DNA of 64,000 nucleotides from Schaalia sp. lx-260 (lineage in GTDB: Bacteria > Actinomycetota > Actinomycetes > Actinomycetales > Actinomycetaceae): positions 124,001-188,000 of the forward strand of contig NZ_JAJNRQ010000003.1 of assembly GCF_021083645.1 (NCBI RefSeq). Direction: 5' to 3'. Shown one piece after another: positions 41,816-51,561 of the stretch (position 1 is its first letter; each line of letters opens with the position of its first letter). Under the pieces are notes generated by a model. That model was given only the letters and a program-made list of their open reading frames with translations. It was not told the DNA's origin and did not search any database. Made by a program: the position numbers and the translations under genes.

Positions 41816-43510
41816 TCAGCCGGGGTATCGCAAAAGAGAAATATCAGTAGAAAGGCTCTGCCACAATGCGCCTGAACGTAATTGATATGTCCCGTCTTTG
41901 AAAAGAACCGCCAATGCAAAAGGCGATGAACCCGCTGTTATTCCAACAGCCTCACTGGAAACAGAGCTTCTTTGAGTAAAACCTCCCACATCTACCGTGA
42001 GCAAAAAAGTTTCCTCAACGCCCGAACGCTGCATACGTTGCAGAGCCACAATCGTTTGCTCACCAGCCCATGACAGATCTTCAATCCCTGTGCGCGCCCC
42101 ATCAATCACATTCACATTTTTAATCTCACGCGGCATCCCATCACGATCACGCACAACCACACCTAGCCATGCGCCTACACTGCCCTCATATTCACGCAAC
42201 ATCACCACATAGCTTCCCTGCGCAGATACAGCAGCCATACGCACATAACCTGCATCCGCTACATCCACAGGAATATTCACATCACGATCTTGCATGTGTG
42301 AAGCCTTCAATGTTCCCGCCGAAGAACCACAGGACCACACCCATCCGAAACGATCAATTGAGATACGAGGATCCGCTGCGCAGCCCTCATCAAGCGGCAC
42401 AATACGTTCCGTTTCCCCCGTACTATCCACAATATGTAATTCACCTTCACTGACCCATGCATACGGTGAAGTAGAGGTCGAACCAACAGCAATTGCACGA
42501 GCAAGCGGATCTACGCCCCTCAGAGGAGAAGAACGGAAATCTCCCCCCACAAGACGACCAATTCCTTGGGCAGTCAAAACCAGCGGAGAATCAACTGCGC
42601 TCTCTTTATCCTCAGGCATCTCAAAATCATGAAATGTTTGACCGGACACACTAATTTTCACACTGCTGATAGTGCGTACCCCCGTCAAAGTACGAGCGAT
42701 CTGCCATTGCATAAGCTCTTGGTCATGAGCATCAGCAGGCGCAGGTCCTTCCAATTGGACTTTCGCAATTCCATCGCTCACTTCCACACTATGCGATTCA
42801 AGTCGCGTCCCCGCAGGAACAGCATTTGTCACCACAGATTCCAAATCTGCACGCGGCCCCTGCACAAGACCATCAAGTAGATACGAAGCTAAACGCCGTG
42901 TGGGATACCACCGAGGGTCTGACACCAAAATATCACCCGCATGCGCAGGAAAATACAGGGAGGCCCTGCTGTAAGAAGCCATAAAAGCAGCTTGCGACAT
43001 TAAAATCCCGTCCGGTGGAGAATCAATGCGCCACTGACCTTTTTCTTTCACCAAAGTGTAAGTATTGGATACCGATGATCCTTCAGCACGTTTCAACACG
43101 CCTGTATCGTCAAGGGAAGCAAGAGCCGCAGCCCCAACAACCACTTTCGTTTTATCCATGTTCTCTGCTTCTTTTAGCGAGACTTGAGGCGAGGAGTCCG
43201 TAGCAAAAATTTGTACGTGAGCTGTCGGATCCCATTTTTGGGCACTACCTTGCGTAAGGAATAATCGGGCAGTTGCAAAATAATCGGATGTTCCTGCTGC
43301 ACATGCTAATAAAAAATCTTGAACGAGTCGTTCCGGTGTCGTATCCTCCTGCGGGCCTCCAGCTACTAATTCAATAGGCGCATTGACAGGAGCTTTTACA
43401 TCAAAAGGTAAAGGTCTACCCGCACGCGGCAAAGAAGAACACGACGACACAACGAAGGCACATACCGTAATGCACACAACCCCCAAGTAACGAAGCGTAG
43501 ATGCCTTCAT
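41816..43510 (-). CDS. lpqB: Lipoprotein LpqB
   Basis: 564 residues from ATG 43510, which overlaps the mtrB stop (ATGA). Lipoprotein signal with lipobox VSSC (LRYLGVVCITVCAFVVSSC). A GerMN-type domain follows (VSDGIAKVQLEGPAP...QWQIARTLTGVRTISSVKISVSG), then a beta-propeller-like C-terminal half. LpqB binds the extracellular part of MtrB and modulates MtrAB signalling. Third gene of mtrA-mtrB-lpqB. Confidence 0.93.
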   Translation of the reverse strand: MKASTLRYLGVVCITVCAFVVSSCSSLPRAGRPLPFDVKAPVNAPIELVAGGPQEDTTPERLVQDFLLACAAGTSDYFATARLFLTQGSAQKWDPTAHVQIFATDSSPQVSLKEAENMDKTKVVVGAAALASLDDTGVLKRAEGSSVSNTYTLVKEKGQWRIDSPPDGILMSQAAFMASYSRASLYFPAHAGDILVSDPRWYPTRRLASYLLDGLVQGPRADLESVVTNAVPAGTRLESHSVEVSDGIAKVQLEGPAPADAHDQELMQWQIARTLTGVRTISSVKISVSGQTFHDFEMPEDKESAVDSPLVLTAQGIGRLVGGDFRSSPLRGVDPLARAIAVGSTSTSPYAWVSEGELHIVDSTGETERIVPLDEGCAADPRISIDRFGWVWSCGSSAGTLKASHMQDRDVNIPVDVADAGYVRMAAVSAQGSYVVMLREYEGSVGAWLGVVVRDRDGMPREIKNVNVIDGARTGIEDLSWAGEQTIVALQRMQRSGVEETFLLTVDVGGFTQRSSVSSEAVGITAGSSPFALAVLFKDGTYQLRSGALWQSLSTDISLLRYPG

Positions 43511-45135
43511 GATGCCTGTTCTTCTTCCCATAAAACTAAAGGATGTGTACGCACGGGTTTGCCTGCGCTTACTGGAAGCGTCATCACAAAAGAAGCACCC
43601 TGTCCTGGCTGCCCATACGCTTGAAGTATTCCTCCGTGCAGTGCCACATCTTCACGGGCAATTGACAGACCAAGGCCAGTACCTCCTGTTGTACGCGTAC
43701 GCGCCGGATCTGCACGATAGAAACGGTCAAAAACTCTCTGCGCAGTTTCAGGAGTCATCCCTATTCCATAATCACGTACACGCACGGCAACAGCCTCATT
43801 ATCACAGGCCACGTCAATCACCACATCAGTTTTTTCTGCATGTTCTAATGCATTGACCAGCAGGTTCCTGAGCACCCGTTCAATACGCCGCGCATCAGCT
43901 TCTGCAGCACACTGCTCATGAGGAAGATGCACGCGAACACGTACATCTAATTTTTGAGCTAGTTCTTCATGAGCAGCTACTACTTTTTCAACCAGCAGGC
44001 GCATATCGCATATCTCAAGATCAAGCAGAGCTGCTTGCGCATCGTAACGGGAAATTTCAAGGAGATCTGCAAGCATTGATTCAAAACGTTCCACTTGCCC
44101 GTGAAGAAGTTCGACGGAACGTTTTGCAGCAGGTCCCAAAGATTCACGATCGTCGTAAATCATTTCTTCAGCCATACGGATTGTTGTCAGAGGGGTACGT
44201 AATTCATGGGAAACATCTGATACAAAACGCTGCTGAAATTTCGATAGCATATCGTATTCGTTGATTTTTTCTTGCAGTGAAGCCGCCATGTTATTGAAAG
44301 CATGTGCCAGGTCACTCATTTCGTCGCTCCCTGATTCAGGGACACGTACAGTCAGGTTACCGCCTGCAAGTTCAGTAGCAGCTGATGCTGTGCGGCGTAC
44401 AGGTCGCATGAGGTGATGGAGCATCCAAAATGCGCCGATTGGCACGGCGATAAGCAAAGGGGTTGAAGCTAAAATGAGGACATTCATCACCGTATCAATC
44501 ATTGCTTGATCGTGACCTAATGAATACACAATATAAAGGCCATGTGTTCCCGCACGTGGCAAATTTACTGTTTTCCCCACTAAGATTGCCGGTAGTGAAT
44601 CAGACGCATTCCCTAAAGCAGGGCCAATATCTACCGACTGCCACTGAGCATGTGACGATTCAATAACTGCTGTACGAAATTCTGATGAAATCACCGGTTC
44701 CATAGCAGGATCCGCAATTTCGTTAATACGGATTCCTTGCCCATCATGCTCAGAACGCAACAAAAGCACAGAAACAGCCCCCGCACCGGCAGCAGAGGAA
44801 CGGATTGATTCAACGACCTGTCGGGCAGTTTCTTGTACTTGATCGCTATTTGAAGCAGTTGATTGGTCAAAAAAACCCTGTGCCACCGAAAAACGAACAG
44901 ATGCATCTTCAAGAACCTGAGTGCGCCTGGCTTCAAAAACATTAGTCCGCATTTGGGTTGATACAGCTGCACCAAAAAGGACGATCGCTAAAACACCTGC
45001 AACAGTTAATGTGACTGCCGCGCGCAAAGATAAAGAAGAACGAATGGCATGAAACCAACGCCACTTCACCACTGATGTCCACACTAAAAGCAGTCGATCA
45101 CATATTGCGCGGACGCTCATTCGGCTATGAAGCAT
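43507..45135 (-). CDS. mtrB: Sensor histidine kinase MtrB
   Basis: 542 residues. Two membrane helices (AAVTLTVAGVLAIVLFGAAVS and VLILASTPLLIAVPIGAFWML) enclose an extracellular sensor of about 160 residues; then HAMP, the H box (FVSDVSHELRTPLTTIRMAEEM), N box (NLLVNALEHAEKT) and G boxes (VRDYGIGMTPETAQRVFDRFYR, GGTGLGLSIAREDV). Partner of MtrA in controlling cell division and wall hydrolases. Start overlaps the mtrA end by 11 nt. Confidence 0.95.
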   Translation of the reverse strand: MLHSRMSVRAICDRLLLVWTSVVKWRWFHAIRSSLSLRAAVTLTVAGVLAIVLFGAAVSTQMRTNVFEARRTQVLEDASVRFSVAQGFFDQSTASNSDQVQETARQVVESIRSSAAGAGAVSVLLLRSEHDGQGIRINEIADPAMEPVISSEFRTAVIESSHAQWQSVDIGPALGNASDSLPAILVGKTVNLPRAGTHGLYIVYSLGHDQAMIDTVMNVLILASTPLLIAVPIGAFWMLHHLMRPVRRTASAATELAGGNLTVRVPESGSDEMSDLAHAFNNMAASLQEKINEYDMLSKFQQRFVSDVSHELRTPLTTIRMAEEMIYDDRESLGPAAKRSVELLHGQVERFESMLADLLEISRYDAQAALLDLEICDMRLLVEKVVAAHEELAQKLDVRVRVHLPHEQCAAEADARRIERVLRNLLVNALEHAEKTDVVIDVACDNEAVAVRVRDYGIGMTPETAQRVFDRFYRADPARTRTTGGTGLGLSIAREDVALHGGILQAYGQPGQGASFVMTLPVSAGKPVRTHPLVLWEEEQAS

Positions 45136-45805
45136 TTCCTGCTCGGTAACCGACGCCTCGTACCGTCACAACGAGTTCAGGTTTTTCAGGATCACGTTCA
45201 ATTTTGGAACGTAGACGTTGCACATGCACATTTACTAGGCGCGTATCGGCTGCATGACGATAACCCCAGACTTTTTCCAGAAGCTCCTCGCGGGAAAAAA
45301 CACGCCAAGGCGCACGCGTCAAAGCAACAAGTAAATCAAATTCAAGTGGCGTCAATGAAATAACTTCACCATTTCGTCGAACCGTATGCCCTTGAACATC
45401 AATAACAAGGGGACCTAAAGAGAGGTGTTCTTCACCTGAGTCTTCCCGCCCACGCAGTCGAGCCTTCACTCGCGCTACCAGTTCCTTTGGCTTGAAGGGT
45501 TTAGGAACATAGTCATCGGCTCCTGCTTCAAGTCCTGCAACAACATCTGTTGTGTCGGAACGGGCAGTGAGCATCACAATTGGCACATCGGATTCACGCC
45601 GGATTCTACGACAAATTTCAATGCCGTCCATCCCTGGGAGCATTAAATCAAGCAGAATAAGATCGGGTGCTATTTGATGAAAGTAGTCAATCGCAGCACT
45701 GCCGTCAGCACATTCAGAAACTGAAAATCCTTCAGATTCCAACACGATACCAATCATCTCTGCTAAAGCAACATCATCATCAATTACTAGGATCCGAGAT
45801 CTCAT
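45125..45805 (-). CDS. mtrA: Response regulator MtrA
   Basis: 226 residues. Receiver domain with acidic pocket DDD (9-11), phosphoacceptor D53 (LILLDLMLPG), Thr in MLTARSD and Lys in VPKPFKP; OmpR-type winged helix (SLTPLEFDLLVALTRAPWRVFSREELLEKVWGYRHAADTRLVNVHVQRLRSKIE). Master regulator of wall remodelling genes in actinobacteria. The 245-bp gap to 46051 holds divergent promoters; no clear motif or gene is seen. Confidence 0.96.
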   Translation of the reverse strand: MRSRILVIDDDVALAEMIGIVLESEGFSVSECADGSAAIDYFHQIAPDLILLDLMLPGMDGIEICRRIRRESDVPIVMLTARSDTTDVVAGLEAGADDYVPKPFKPKELVARVKARLRGREDSGEEHLSLGPLVIDVQGHTVRRNGEVISLTPLEFDLLVALTRAPWRVFSREELLEKVWGYRHAADTRLVNVHVQRLRSKIERDPEKPELVVTVRGVGYRAGNAS

Positions 45806-46050
45806 ATACAGATCGTGTCATGACTTGGGCTTTATTGCACGCAAGTTGGACAAAAAAATATGATTTTGCGTTTTCTTTACCTTTTTTCTCCATCGCCCCT
45901 CTCCTTCTTATCAGATCATCGGCGCCCTTCCCCACAGAAGTATCAATACACACCCCTGATGCTCCACACAGGCAATAAGACACAGCAAGACATGTTCACT
46001 TTTGTTGATTATTCTGTGAATAGCAACGCAAGATACTGAGGGAGATACTC

Positions 46051-47268
46051 ATGACGGACCCGAACATCCCTGAAAATCCTTGGAAAAATCCTCATTCTGT
46101 ACCTCCTGAGCCATCTATGACTTCTCCCGAATCCCCAAAGTTTCAAGGATTTACTGCTCCGGCAGCACCACAAAACTCTCCTGCTGCCGAATATGGAAGC
46201 ACAGCACAACCTCAGTGGGGCACATCAGAGCAGACTCCCCCACCACATGACCCATCCCAGTCTTTACCAGAACAGGCAGGCCCTTGGTCAACGGCCCCCC
46301 AAGATCAACAATGGGCGGGCGCTCAATCCTGGGTTCAGGCAGCACGCCCAGGAATCATACCGCTACGACCACTCAATATTGCTGAACTTTTTGAAGGAAC
46401 TTTCAGGGCAATACGATCAAATCCAGTGGTGATGTTCGGTTTCTCTGTCGCTATCATGGCGGTTCTTGCCTTCCTCAACGCATTTTTAAATTACTGGTTT
46501 TTCGGTTCTTTCCTGAACTACCTAGAAAATCCCACCGGTAGCGTTGATGACATGCTCACAGAAGTAGCAGCAGGTTTTTCGCACCTTATTGTTGGTGGGA
46601 TTGGAGTGCAATTCCTGACCTTTATTGCTACCAGTGTTCTTCAAGGCATACTGGCTATGTCTGTCAGTGAGGCTGTTCTTGGGCGTCTGATCACTTTCGG
46701 GGAAGCATGGGATCGTATGCGTCCACATGTGGTTTCAATTTTAGGTGCAACCTTTATGGTGTCCCTTATTTCAGGAATCCCTGTGGCCTTCATGGTCCTG
46801 ATCCTTGTTATATGCATTTTCATTGGACAATTTGAAATATGGATATCCGTACTCATCGGTATTATCGGGGTCATTACGCTCTTGCTGTTTATGCTTTTCT
46901 TAGCCATGCGCTTGATCTACACTCCAACGATCGTGGCTATCGAAGGACAAAAAGTTTTCCCCGCTTTGAAACGCTCATGGGAACTCACACGCGGCGCTTT
47001 TTGGGCCACACTGGGCCGCTACGTGCTTATCACTTTAGCGATCGCAGCAGCAAGTGGTGTTATTTCAACCGTTATCAGCACATTCGGCGCACTTCTGATG
47101 ATTGTGATGCCCCCAGCCATAGCGATGGTCGTCCTCAATTTCATCAGCACTTTACTTACTGCCATTGTTATTCCGCTGACAGCTGCATACATCACACTCA
47201 TGTATCTTGATCGTCGTATGCGCATTGAAGGGCTCGCCACACGACTTGCACAGGCTGCGAGTATGTAA
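46051..47268 (+). CDS. Membrane protein with glycerophosphoryl-phosphodiesterase-type membrane domain
   Basis: 405 residues. A 100-residue Pro/Gln/Ser-rich cytoplasmic tail, then PGIIPLRPLNIAELFEGTFRAIRSNPVVMFG, which opens the YciC/GDPD membrane domain, and about six membrane helices; IYTPTIVAIEGQKVFPALKRSWELTRGAFWATLGRY is the conserved amphipathic segment. No catalytic domain. First gene of an operon with DUF4129, DUF4350, MoxR and DUF58 genes, which follow with 0-3 nt gaps or overlaps. Confidence 0.8.
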   Translation: MTDPNIPENPWKNPHSVPPEPSMTSPESPKFQGFTAPAAPQNSPAAEYGSTAQPQWGTSEQTPPPHDPSQSLPEQAGPWSTAPQDQQWAGAQSWVQAARPGIIPLRPLNIAELFEGTFRAIRSNPVVMFGFSVAIMAVLAFLNAFLNYWFFGSFLNYLENPTGSVDDMLTEVAAGFSHLIVGGIGVQFLTFIATSVLQGILAMSVSEAVLGRLITFGEAWDRMRPHVVSILGATFMVSLISGIPVAFMVLILVICIFIGQFEIWISVLIGIIGVITLLLFMLFLAMRLIYTPTIVAIEGQKVFPALKRSWELTRGAFWATLGRYVLITLAIAAASGVISTVISTFGALLMIVMPPAIAMVVLNFISTLLTAIVIPLTAAYITLMYLDRRMRIEGLATRLAQAASM

Positions 47269-47270
47269 CC

Positions 47271-47912
47271 ATGTGGCTACCGTATGAGGAACCAACCCCT
47301 GACCAAGACGAAGCGCAACGCTGGGTAAGTGAAGAACTTTCCCGTCCTGAATATGGAACCGAGCTCAACCCTCTTACTCGTTTCATTCGATGGCTTCTCA
47401 AAGCCCTCAGTGACGGCTTTTTCCAAGGAACATGGCATCCACCGATTTCTCTTGTGCTTCTCTTAGTTTTCTTTGTTTTCCTCATTGTCCTCATTGTTGT
47501 CATTGTCATTAATCCAATACGTGTAAAGAAAAAGCACATATCATCCACTGTTTTTGGTGACGAAAAACTAACCATCGACGAAGCCCGTGCTCATTTGGCT
47601 GCCGCTGAAAATTCGCAAGAATGGAATGAAGCCTACATATGGGCTTTCCGGTTAATGGTTCTTACACTGGCTCAAGATCATCACATTCATGACGGTCCCG
47701 GTGTCACAGCACGTGAAGTTGCCCTCGCATTAACTACAGCTACACCTCAACACAGTGATGCTCTTAATCATGCGGCTAAGCTTTTTGACGCTGTGCGTTA
47801 CGGTGACGAAAATGCGCAAAATACTGACGTCACCCTTCTTATCCAACTCACACAAAATATTTACGCAAATATTCGCGCTTCTTATACCGCTCAAGATGGT
47901 GAACGACCATGA
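47271..47912 (+). CDS. DUF4129 domain protein
   Basis: 213 residues. EEPTPDQDEAQRWVSEELSRPEY and one membrane helix (ISLVLLLVFFVFLIVLIVVIVI), then the DUF4129 domain (SQEWNEAYIWAFRLMVLTLAQDHHIHDGPGVTAREVALAL). DUF4129 proteins accompany MoxR/DUF58 genes and often transglutaminase-like proteins; exact role unknown. Overlaps the next gene by 4 nt. Confidence 0.85.
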   Translation: MWLPYEEPTPDQDEAQRWVSEELSRPEYGTELNPLTRFIRWLLKALSDGFFQGTWHPPISLVLLLVFFVFLIVLIVVIVINPIRVKKKHISSTVFGDEKLTIDEARAHLAAAENSQEWNEAYIWAFRLMVLTLAQDHHIHDGPGVTAREVALALTTATPQHSDALNHAAKLFDAVRYGDENAQNTDVTLLIQLTQNIYANIRASYTAQDGERP

Positions 47913-49051
47913 CACGAAAAAGCGCGATACTCCTCGCACCAACACCACGAGTACTGTGGAAGAAAATCCGACAAATACTTACCGTTATCACAATTACCCT
48001 ATGCGCAGGTATCATCACATTCTTCTACACCGCAGATTCTTTTGATAAAACTCCTTTGTCCCCTGACAATCCCGGACCACAAGGAGCACGCGCCCTCGTA
48101 CAAGTCTTACGTGAACACGGTGTGAAAGTACATGTCGCATCTTCTGCCCGTGACGCTTTAGTACACGCTCAAAAAGATCACACAATCTTGGTAGTTCCCC
48201 ACCCGTGGAAAATGCCTCATGAAATTTCTGAAGCATTCGCTGAACTTCCTTCAATGACGTACATAGGTCTACAACAAATGTACGATCCTCCTTTTCCTGG
48301 TGTCACCGTATATCCAAGCCGTTCAACAGCCTCAGAATTTCACGCTTCGTGCGATCTACCTGCTGCACAACGTGCACGCACACTCTCATCCAGCACCTAT
48401 GGTGTTCAGCTGAGCGACCCAAACTGGATAGGCTGTTTCCCTTTGGAAGAAGACGTGTATACCTATGCTGAAGGCACACTTCAAGGGAAATGGCGTGCTC
48501 TTTTCAGCGATTCATCCATCGTTACCAATCAAAAGATAGCCGAACACGGAAATGCTTCCTTAGCGATCAGCACTCTTGGCCGCACCGGATCTATAGTCTG
48601 GTACACACCTTCCCCCGCAGATACTCTGGATGAGTTACCTGATTTAACCCCGCCTTTCCTTATCCCCATGCTCTTTTTACTTGGCGTAGCCCTTCTTGCC
48701 TATGGATGCGCGCGCGGACAACGATTAGGTAGGCTCGTCTGCGAAGATATTCCCACCCCGGTTCCGAGCGCCGAAACAGTTATTGGACGCGCTCGATTAC
48801 TAAAACAGTCCGGCGATTATGGCTATGCTGCTCATCTTCTCCGAGTGAAAACTGCTGAAAAACTCGCTTCTTCACTTGGCATAGCTCATTGCGCTGCTCC
48901 TGAAGAACTCCACGCAGCTCTCACTCGACAAGGTATTGATGAACACCTCACATATCACTTATTGTGGGGTAAAGCACCTGAAACTGAAAAAGAATTCCTT
49001 GCCCTTGCTCATTCTCTCAACGAATTAGAAGAAAGTATTTCTCATGACTGA
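47909..49051 (+). CDS. DUF4350 domain membrane protein
   Basis: 380 residues. N-terminal membrane helix (ITLCAGIITFFYTADSF), a DUF4350 domain (LSPDNPGPQGARALVQVLREHGVKVHVASSARDAL, TILVVPHPW), a second membrane helix (FLIPMLFLLGVALLAYGCA) and a cytoplasmic tail (YAAHLLRVKTAEKLASSLGI). In M. tuberculosis the equivalent lies in the Rv3691-Rv3693 group beside moxR-like genes. Overlaps moxR by 8 nt. Confidence 0.85.
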   Translation: MTRKSAILLAPTPRVLWKKIRQILTVITITLCAGIITFFYTADSFDKTPLSPDNPGPQGARALVQVLREHGVKVHVASSARDALVHAQKDHTILVVPHPWKMPHEISEAFAELPSMTYIGLQQMYDPPFPGVTVYPSRSTASEFHASCDLPAAQRARTLSSSTYGVQLSDPNWIGCFPLEEDVYTYAEGTLQGKWRALFSDSSIVTNQKIAEHGNASLAISTLGRTGSIVWYTPSPADTLDELPDLTPPFLIPMLFLLGVALLAYGCARGQRLGRLVCEDIPTPVPSAETVIGRARLLKQSGDYGYAAHLLRVKTAEKLASSLGIAHCAAPEELHAALTRQGIDEHLTYHLLWGKAPETEKEFLALAHSLNELEESISHD

Positions 49052-50135
49052 CCAGCCTTTTACCCCCACCCCTCAGGATAATTCCAGTGTGTTGAATACT
49101 GCTTCTTCTCTCAGCCCTGCTACTGAACCCGTGCCAACACAGGAAACACCTACCTCATCTGTTTCTCCTGTTCTTACCCCACAAGCGCGGGAAGCACGTG
49201 AAGCGTTCTTCCGTTTACGTACACAGATCGCTAAAGCCGTCGTCGGACAAGAAGGCGCTGTCACAGGTCTGGTCATTGCCCTCATTGCAGGTGGACATGC
49301 TTTGCTGGAAGGTGTTCCTGGAGTGGCGAAAACCTTGCTTGTGCGCACTATGGCAACAGCGCTCAATGTGAATATGTCTCGTGTGCAATTTACTCCTGAC
49401 CTCATGCCCGCTGATATCACTGGCTCTATGGTCTGGGATTCGGGGACTTCCTCTTTCACATTTAGGCCGGGGCCTGTATTTACCAATTTGCTTCTTGCAG
49501 ATGAAATTAACCGTACTCCTCCTAAAACTCAGTCGGCTTTGCTTGAAGCAATGGAAGAACACCAGGTATCCATTGATGGCCACACCCATCCCCTAGATTT
49601 TCCTTTCATGGTGATCGCTACACAAAATCCTGTGGAATATGAGGGCACTTATCCGTTACCTGAAGCACAACTTGATCGTTTCCTCGTCAAACTTGATTTG
49701 TCGCTACCCAGTCGTGAAGAAGAAATTCACGTACTTGCTCGCCATCAAGAAGGTTTCGACCCGCTTGAGCTAGCAAAAGCAGGTATTGAAGCTGTTGCCT
49801 CACCTGAACATATTTTTGCTGCACGTCAAGCAGCTTCACGTATTGAAGTATCGCCCGCAGTTTTGACCTATATGGTGGATCTTGTTCGCGCGACACGTAC
49901 CTCACCGTCTGTTCGCTTAGGAGTTTCACCGCGTGGAGCAACAGCTTTGCTTCGGACCAGTCGCGTCTGGGCTTTCCTTCAAGGACGTGCCTATGTTACG
50001 CCAGATGACGTAAAAGATATGGCTATCAGCACCTTAGCTCACCGCATGAGTGTACGTGCTGAAGCCGATCTTGAAGGGATCAGTGCGCGCACAGTACTTG
50101 AAGGACTACTGACAACAGTTGCGGTGCCACGCTAA
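49044..50135 (+). CDS. MoxR-type AAA ATPase
   Basis: 363 residues. A 45-residue Ser/Pro/Thr-rich start, Walker A EGVPGVAKT, Walker B LLADEINRTPPKTQSALLEAMEE, sensor 1 IATQNPVEYEGTYPLPEAQLDRF, and sensor 2/lid RLGVSPRGATALLRTSRVWAFLQGR. MoxR ATPases act as chaperones with VWA/DUF58 partners, here the next gene, which starts at the last base of this one. Confidence 0.93.
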   Translation: MTDQPFTPTPQDNSSVLNTASSLSPATEPVPTQETPTSSVSPVLTPQAREAREAFFRLRTQIAKAVVGQEGAVTGLVIALIAGGHALLEGVPGVAKTLLVRTMATALNVNMSRVQFTPDLMPADITGSMVWDSGTSSFTFRPGPVFTNLLLADEINRTPPKTQSALLEAMEEHQVSIDGHTHPLDFPFMVIATQNPVEYEGTYPLPEAQLDRFLVKLDLSLPSREEEIHVLARHQEGFDPLELAKAGIEAVASPEHIFAARQAASRIEVSPAVLTYMVDLVRATRTSPSVRLGVSPRGATALLRTSRVWAFLQGRAYVTPDDVKDMAISTLAHRMSVRAEADLEGISARTVLEGLLTTVAVPR

Positions 50136-51529
50136 TGGCTTTATCGTGGCGTACCGCAGTCCTTATAGCCTGCGGAATCTTCCTGCTCATATTTTCCCCC
50201 ACACTTTCAACAGCATGGGGGTGGATCTTCCTGTCACTTACTCTGGCGCTCATTGATGCTGTATGCGCGCTTTCTCCTCGTGAGTTTCGTATAGAACGTC
50301 ATGTCAATGACAATATACGTGCAGACCAGAGCACAACATGTGACCTGTGGATTGAGAACCCTACTCGTCGCGGCGCAACACTCACTATCCGTGATGCCTG
50401 GCCGCCTTCGATGCAGCCAACACCCTCACACCACCATATTCGTTTAGCTGCACATGATCGTGTGCGTGTCACTACTGTGCTCTCTCCCAAACAACGGGGA
50501 ACACGCCGTTGTGATCGCATCACCATTCGCGTCTGGGGGCCTTTAGGTTTAGCCGCACGCCAAGTCTCTTTATCGGCACCGGCATCTATTGCAGTTCTTC
50601 CTGAATTTCGTGCAAGAAAATTACTGCCTTCACGTCTTGCACGCTTACATGAGTTGGAAGGAAGCACAGCTGTTGTTTTACGAGGTCCTGGCACAGAATT
50701 TGATTCACTGCGCACCTATGTGCGCGGTGATGATCCGCGCGATATTGATTGGCGAGCCTCAGCTCGTTCACAGGATTTAATAGTTCGCACCTGGCGGCCA
50801 GAACGTGATCGGCATGTGGTTATTATTGTTGACTGCGGGCGTTCCGGCGCTCTGTTATTAGGCGCTCCTGAGCATTCTTCTAACGCCGATGCCCTTGATC
50901 TCGGTGTCGCACCACGTATGGATGCCAGCATTGAGGCTGCACTTCTTTTAGCGACCCTTGCCGATCGTGCAGGCGACCACGTGCATTTCTTAGCAATGGA
51001 TCGTTCTGTCCGTGCGCGGGTTGATGGGGTGCAAGGTCCAGCCTTGCTACGCCAGTGTGGCCTATCGTTAGCTGATATCAGTCCTTCGCTGCTCCCAATG
51101 GATTGGCAGCGCCTCATCACTGAAGTACGTCGTACAGTGCATCATAAATCCCTTGTGGTTTTGTGCACTGATCTGCCTCCTGCTGGTACAGACCCTCAGC
51201 TATACGAAGCTGTCGCTCTTTTAACACGTACTCACACGGTCATTGTGGCCAGCGCTCAAGATCCTACGATCCTTCGCATGGCACAATCACACGATCAGCA
51301 TAAAAAACACGCTCATACGGCCGATCATTATGAAATGAGTCCAGATACTCCCCCGCCTACCACTGACGTATATGACGTGATTGCAGCTCATGCTGCTTTA
51401 CGTGAGACACGCGCGGGTGCGCATGAGCTTCAGCGTACAGGAGCTATTGTTATCACTACGGATGCAGGTCTTTTAGCGGCTCACCTATCTGACACGTACC
51501 TTGCTTTGAAGAAATCAGGACGTTTGTGA
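50135..51529 (+). CDS. DUF58 (VWA-like) protein, MoxR partner
   Basis: 464 residues. Two N-terminal membrane helices (VLIACGIFLLIFSPTLSTAWGWIFLSLTLALIDAV), an Ig-like region, then the DUF58 motif FDSLRTYVRGDDPRDIDWRASARSQDLIVRTW and a VWA-like fold with VVIIVDCGRSGAL (MIDAS-like Asp). Works with MoxR in folding or activating envelope proteins. Last gene of the operon. Confidence 0.9.
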   Translation: MALSWRTAVLIACGIFLLIFSPTLSTAWGWIFLSLTLALIDAVCALSPREFRIERHVNDNIRADQSTTCDLWIENPTRRGATLTIRDAWPPSMQPTPSHHHIRLAAHDRVRVTTVLSPKQRGTRRCDRITIRVWGPLGLAARQVSLSAPASIAVLPEFRARKLLPSRLARLHELEGSTAVVLRGPGTEFDSLRTYVRGDDPRDIDWRASARSQDLIVRTWRPERDRHVVIIVDCGRSGALLLGAPEHSSNADALDLGVAPRMDASIEAALLLATLADRAGDHVHFLAMDRSVRARVDGVQGPALLRQCGLSLADISPSLLPMDWQRLITEVRRTVHHKSLVVLCTDLPPAGTDPQLYEAVALLTRTHTVIVASAQDPTILRMAQSHDQHKKHAHTADHYEMSPDTPPPTTDVYDVIAAHAALRETRAGAHELQRTGAIVITTDAGLLAAHLSDTYLALKKSGRL

Positions 51530-51561
51530 TGGTTTTCCAGCGCAAGTAAAACCGAAACCCA

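Noticed and set aside
41078-43856. Rightward open frames opposite comF, lpqB and mtrB
   Set aside because: They lie entirely on the antisense strand of recognised conserved genes and lack protein-like features.
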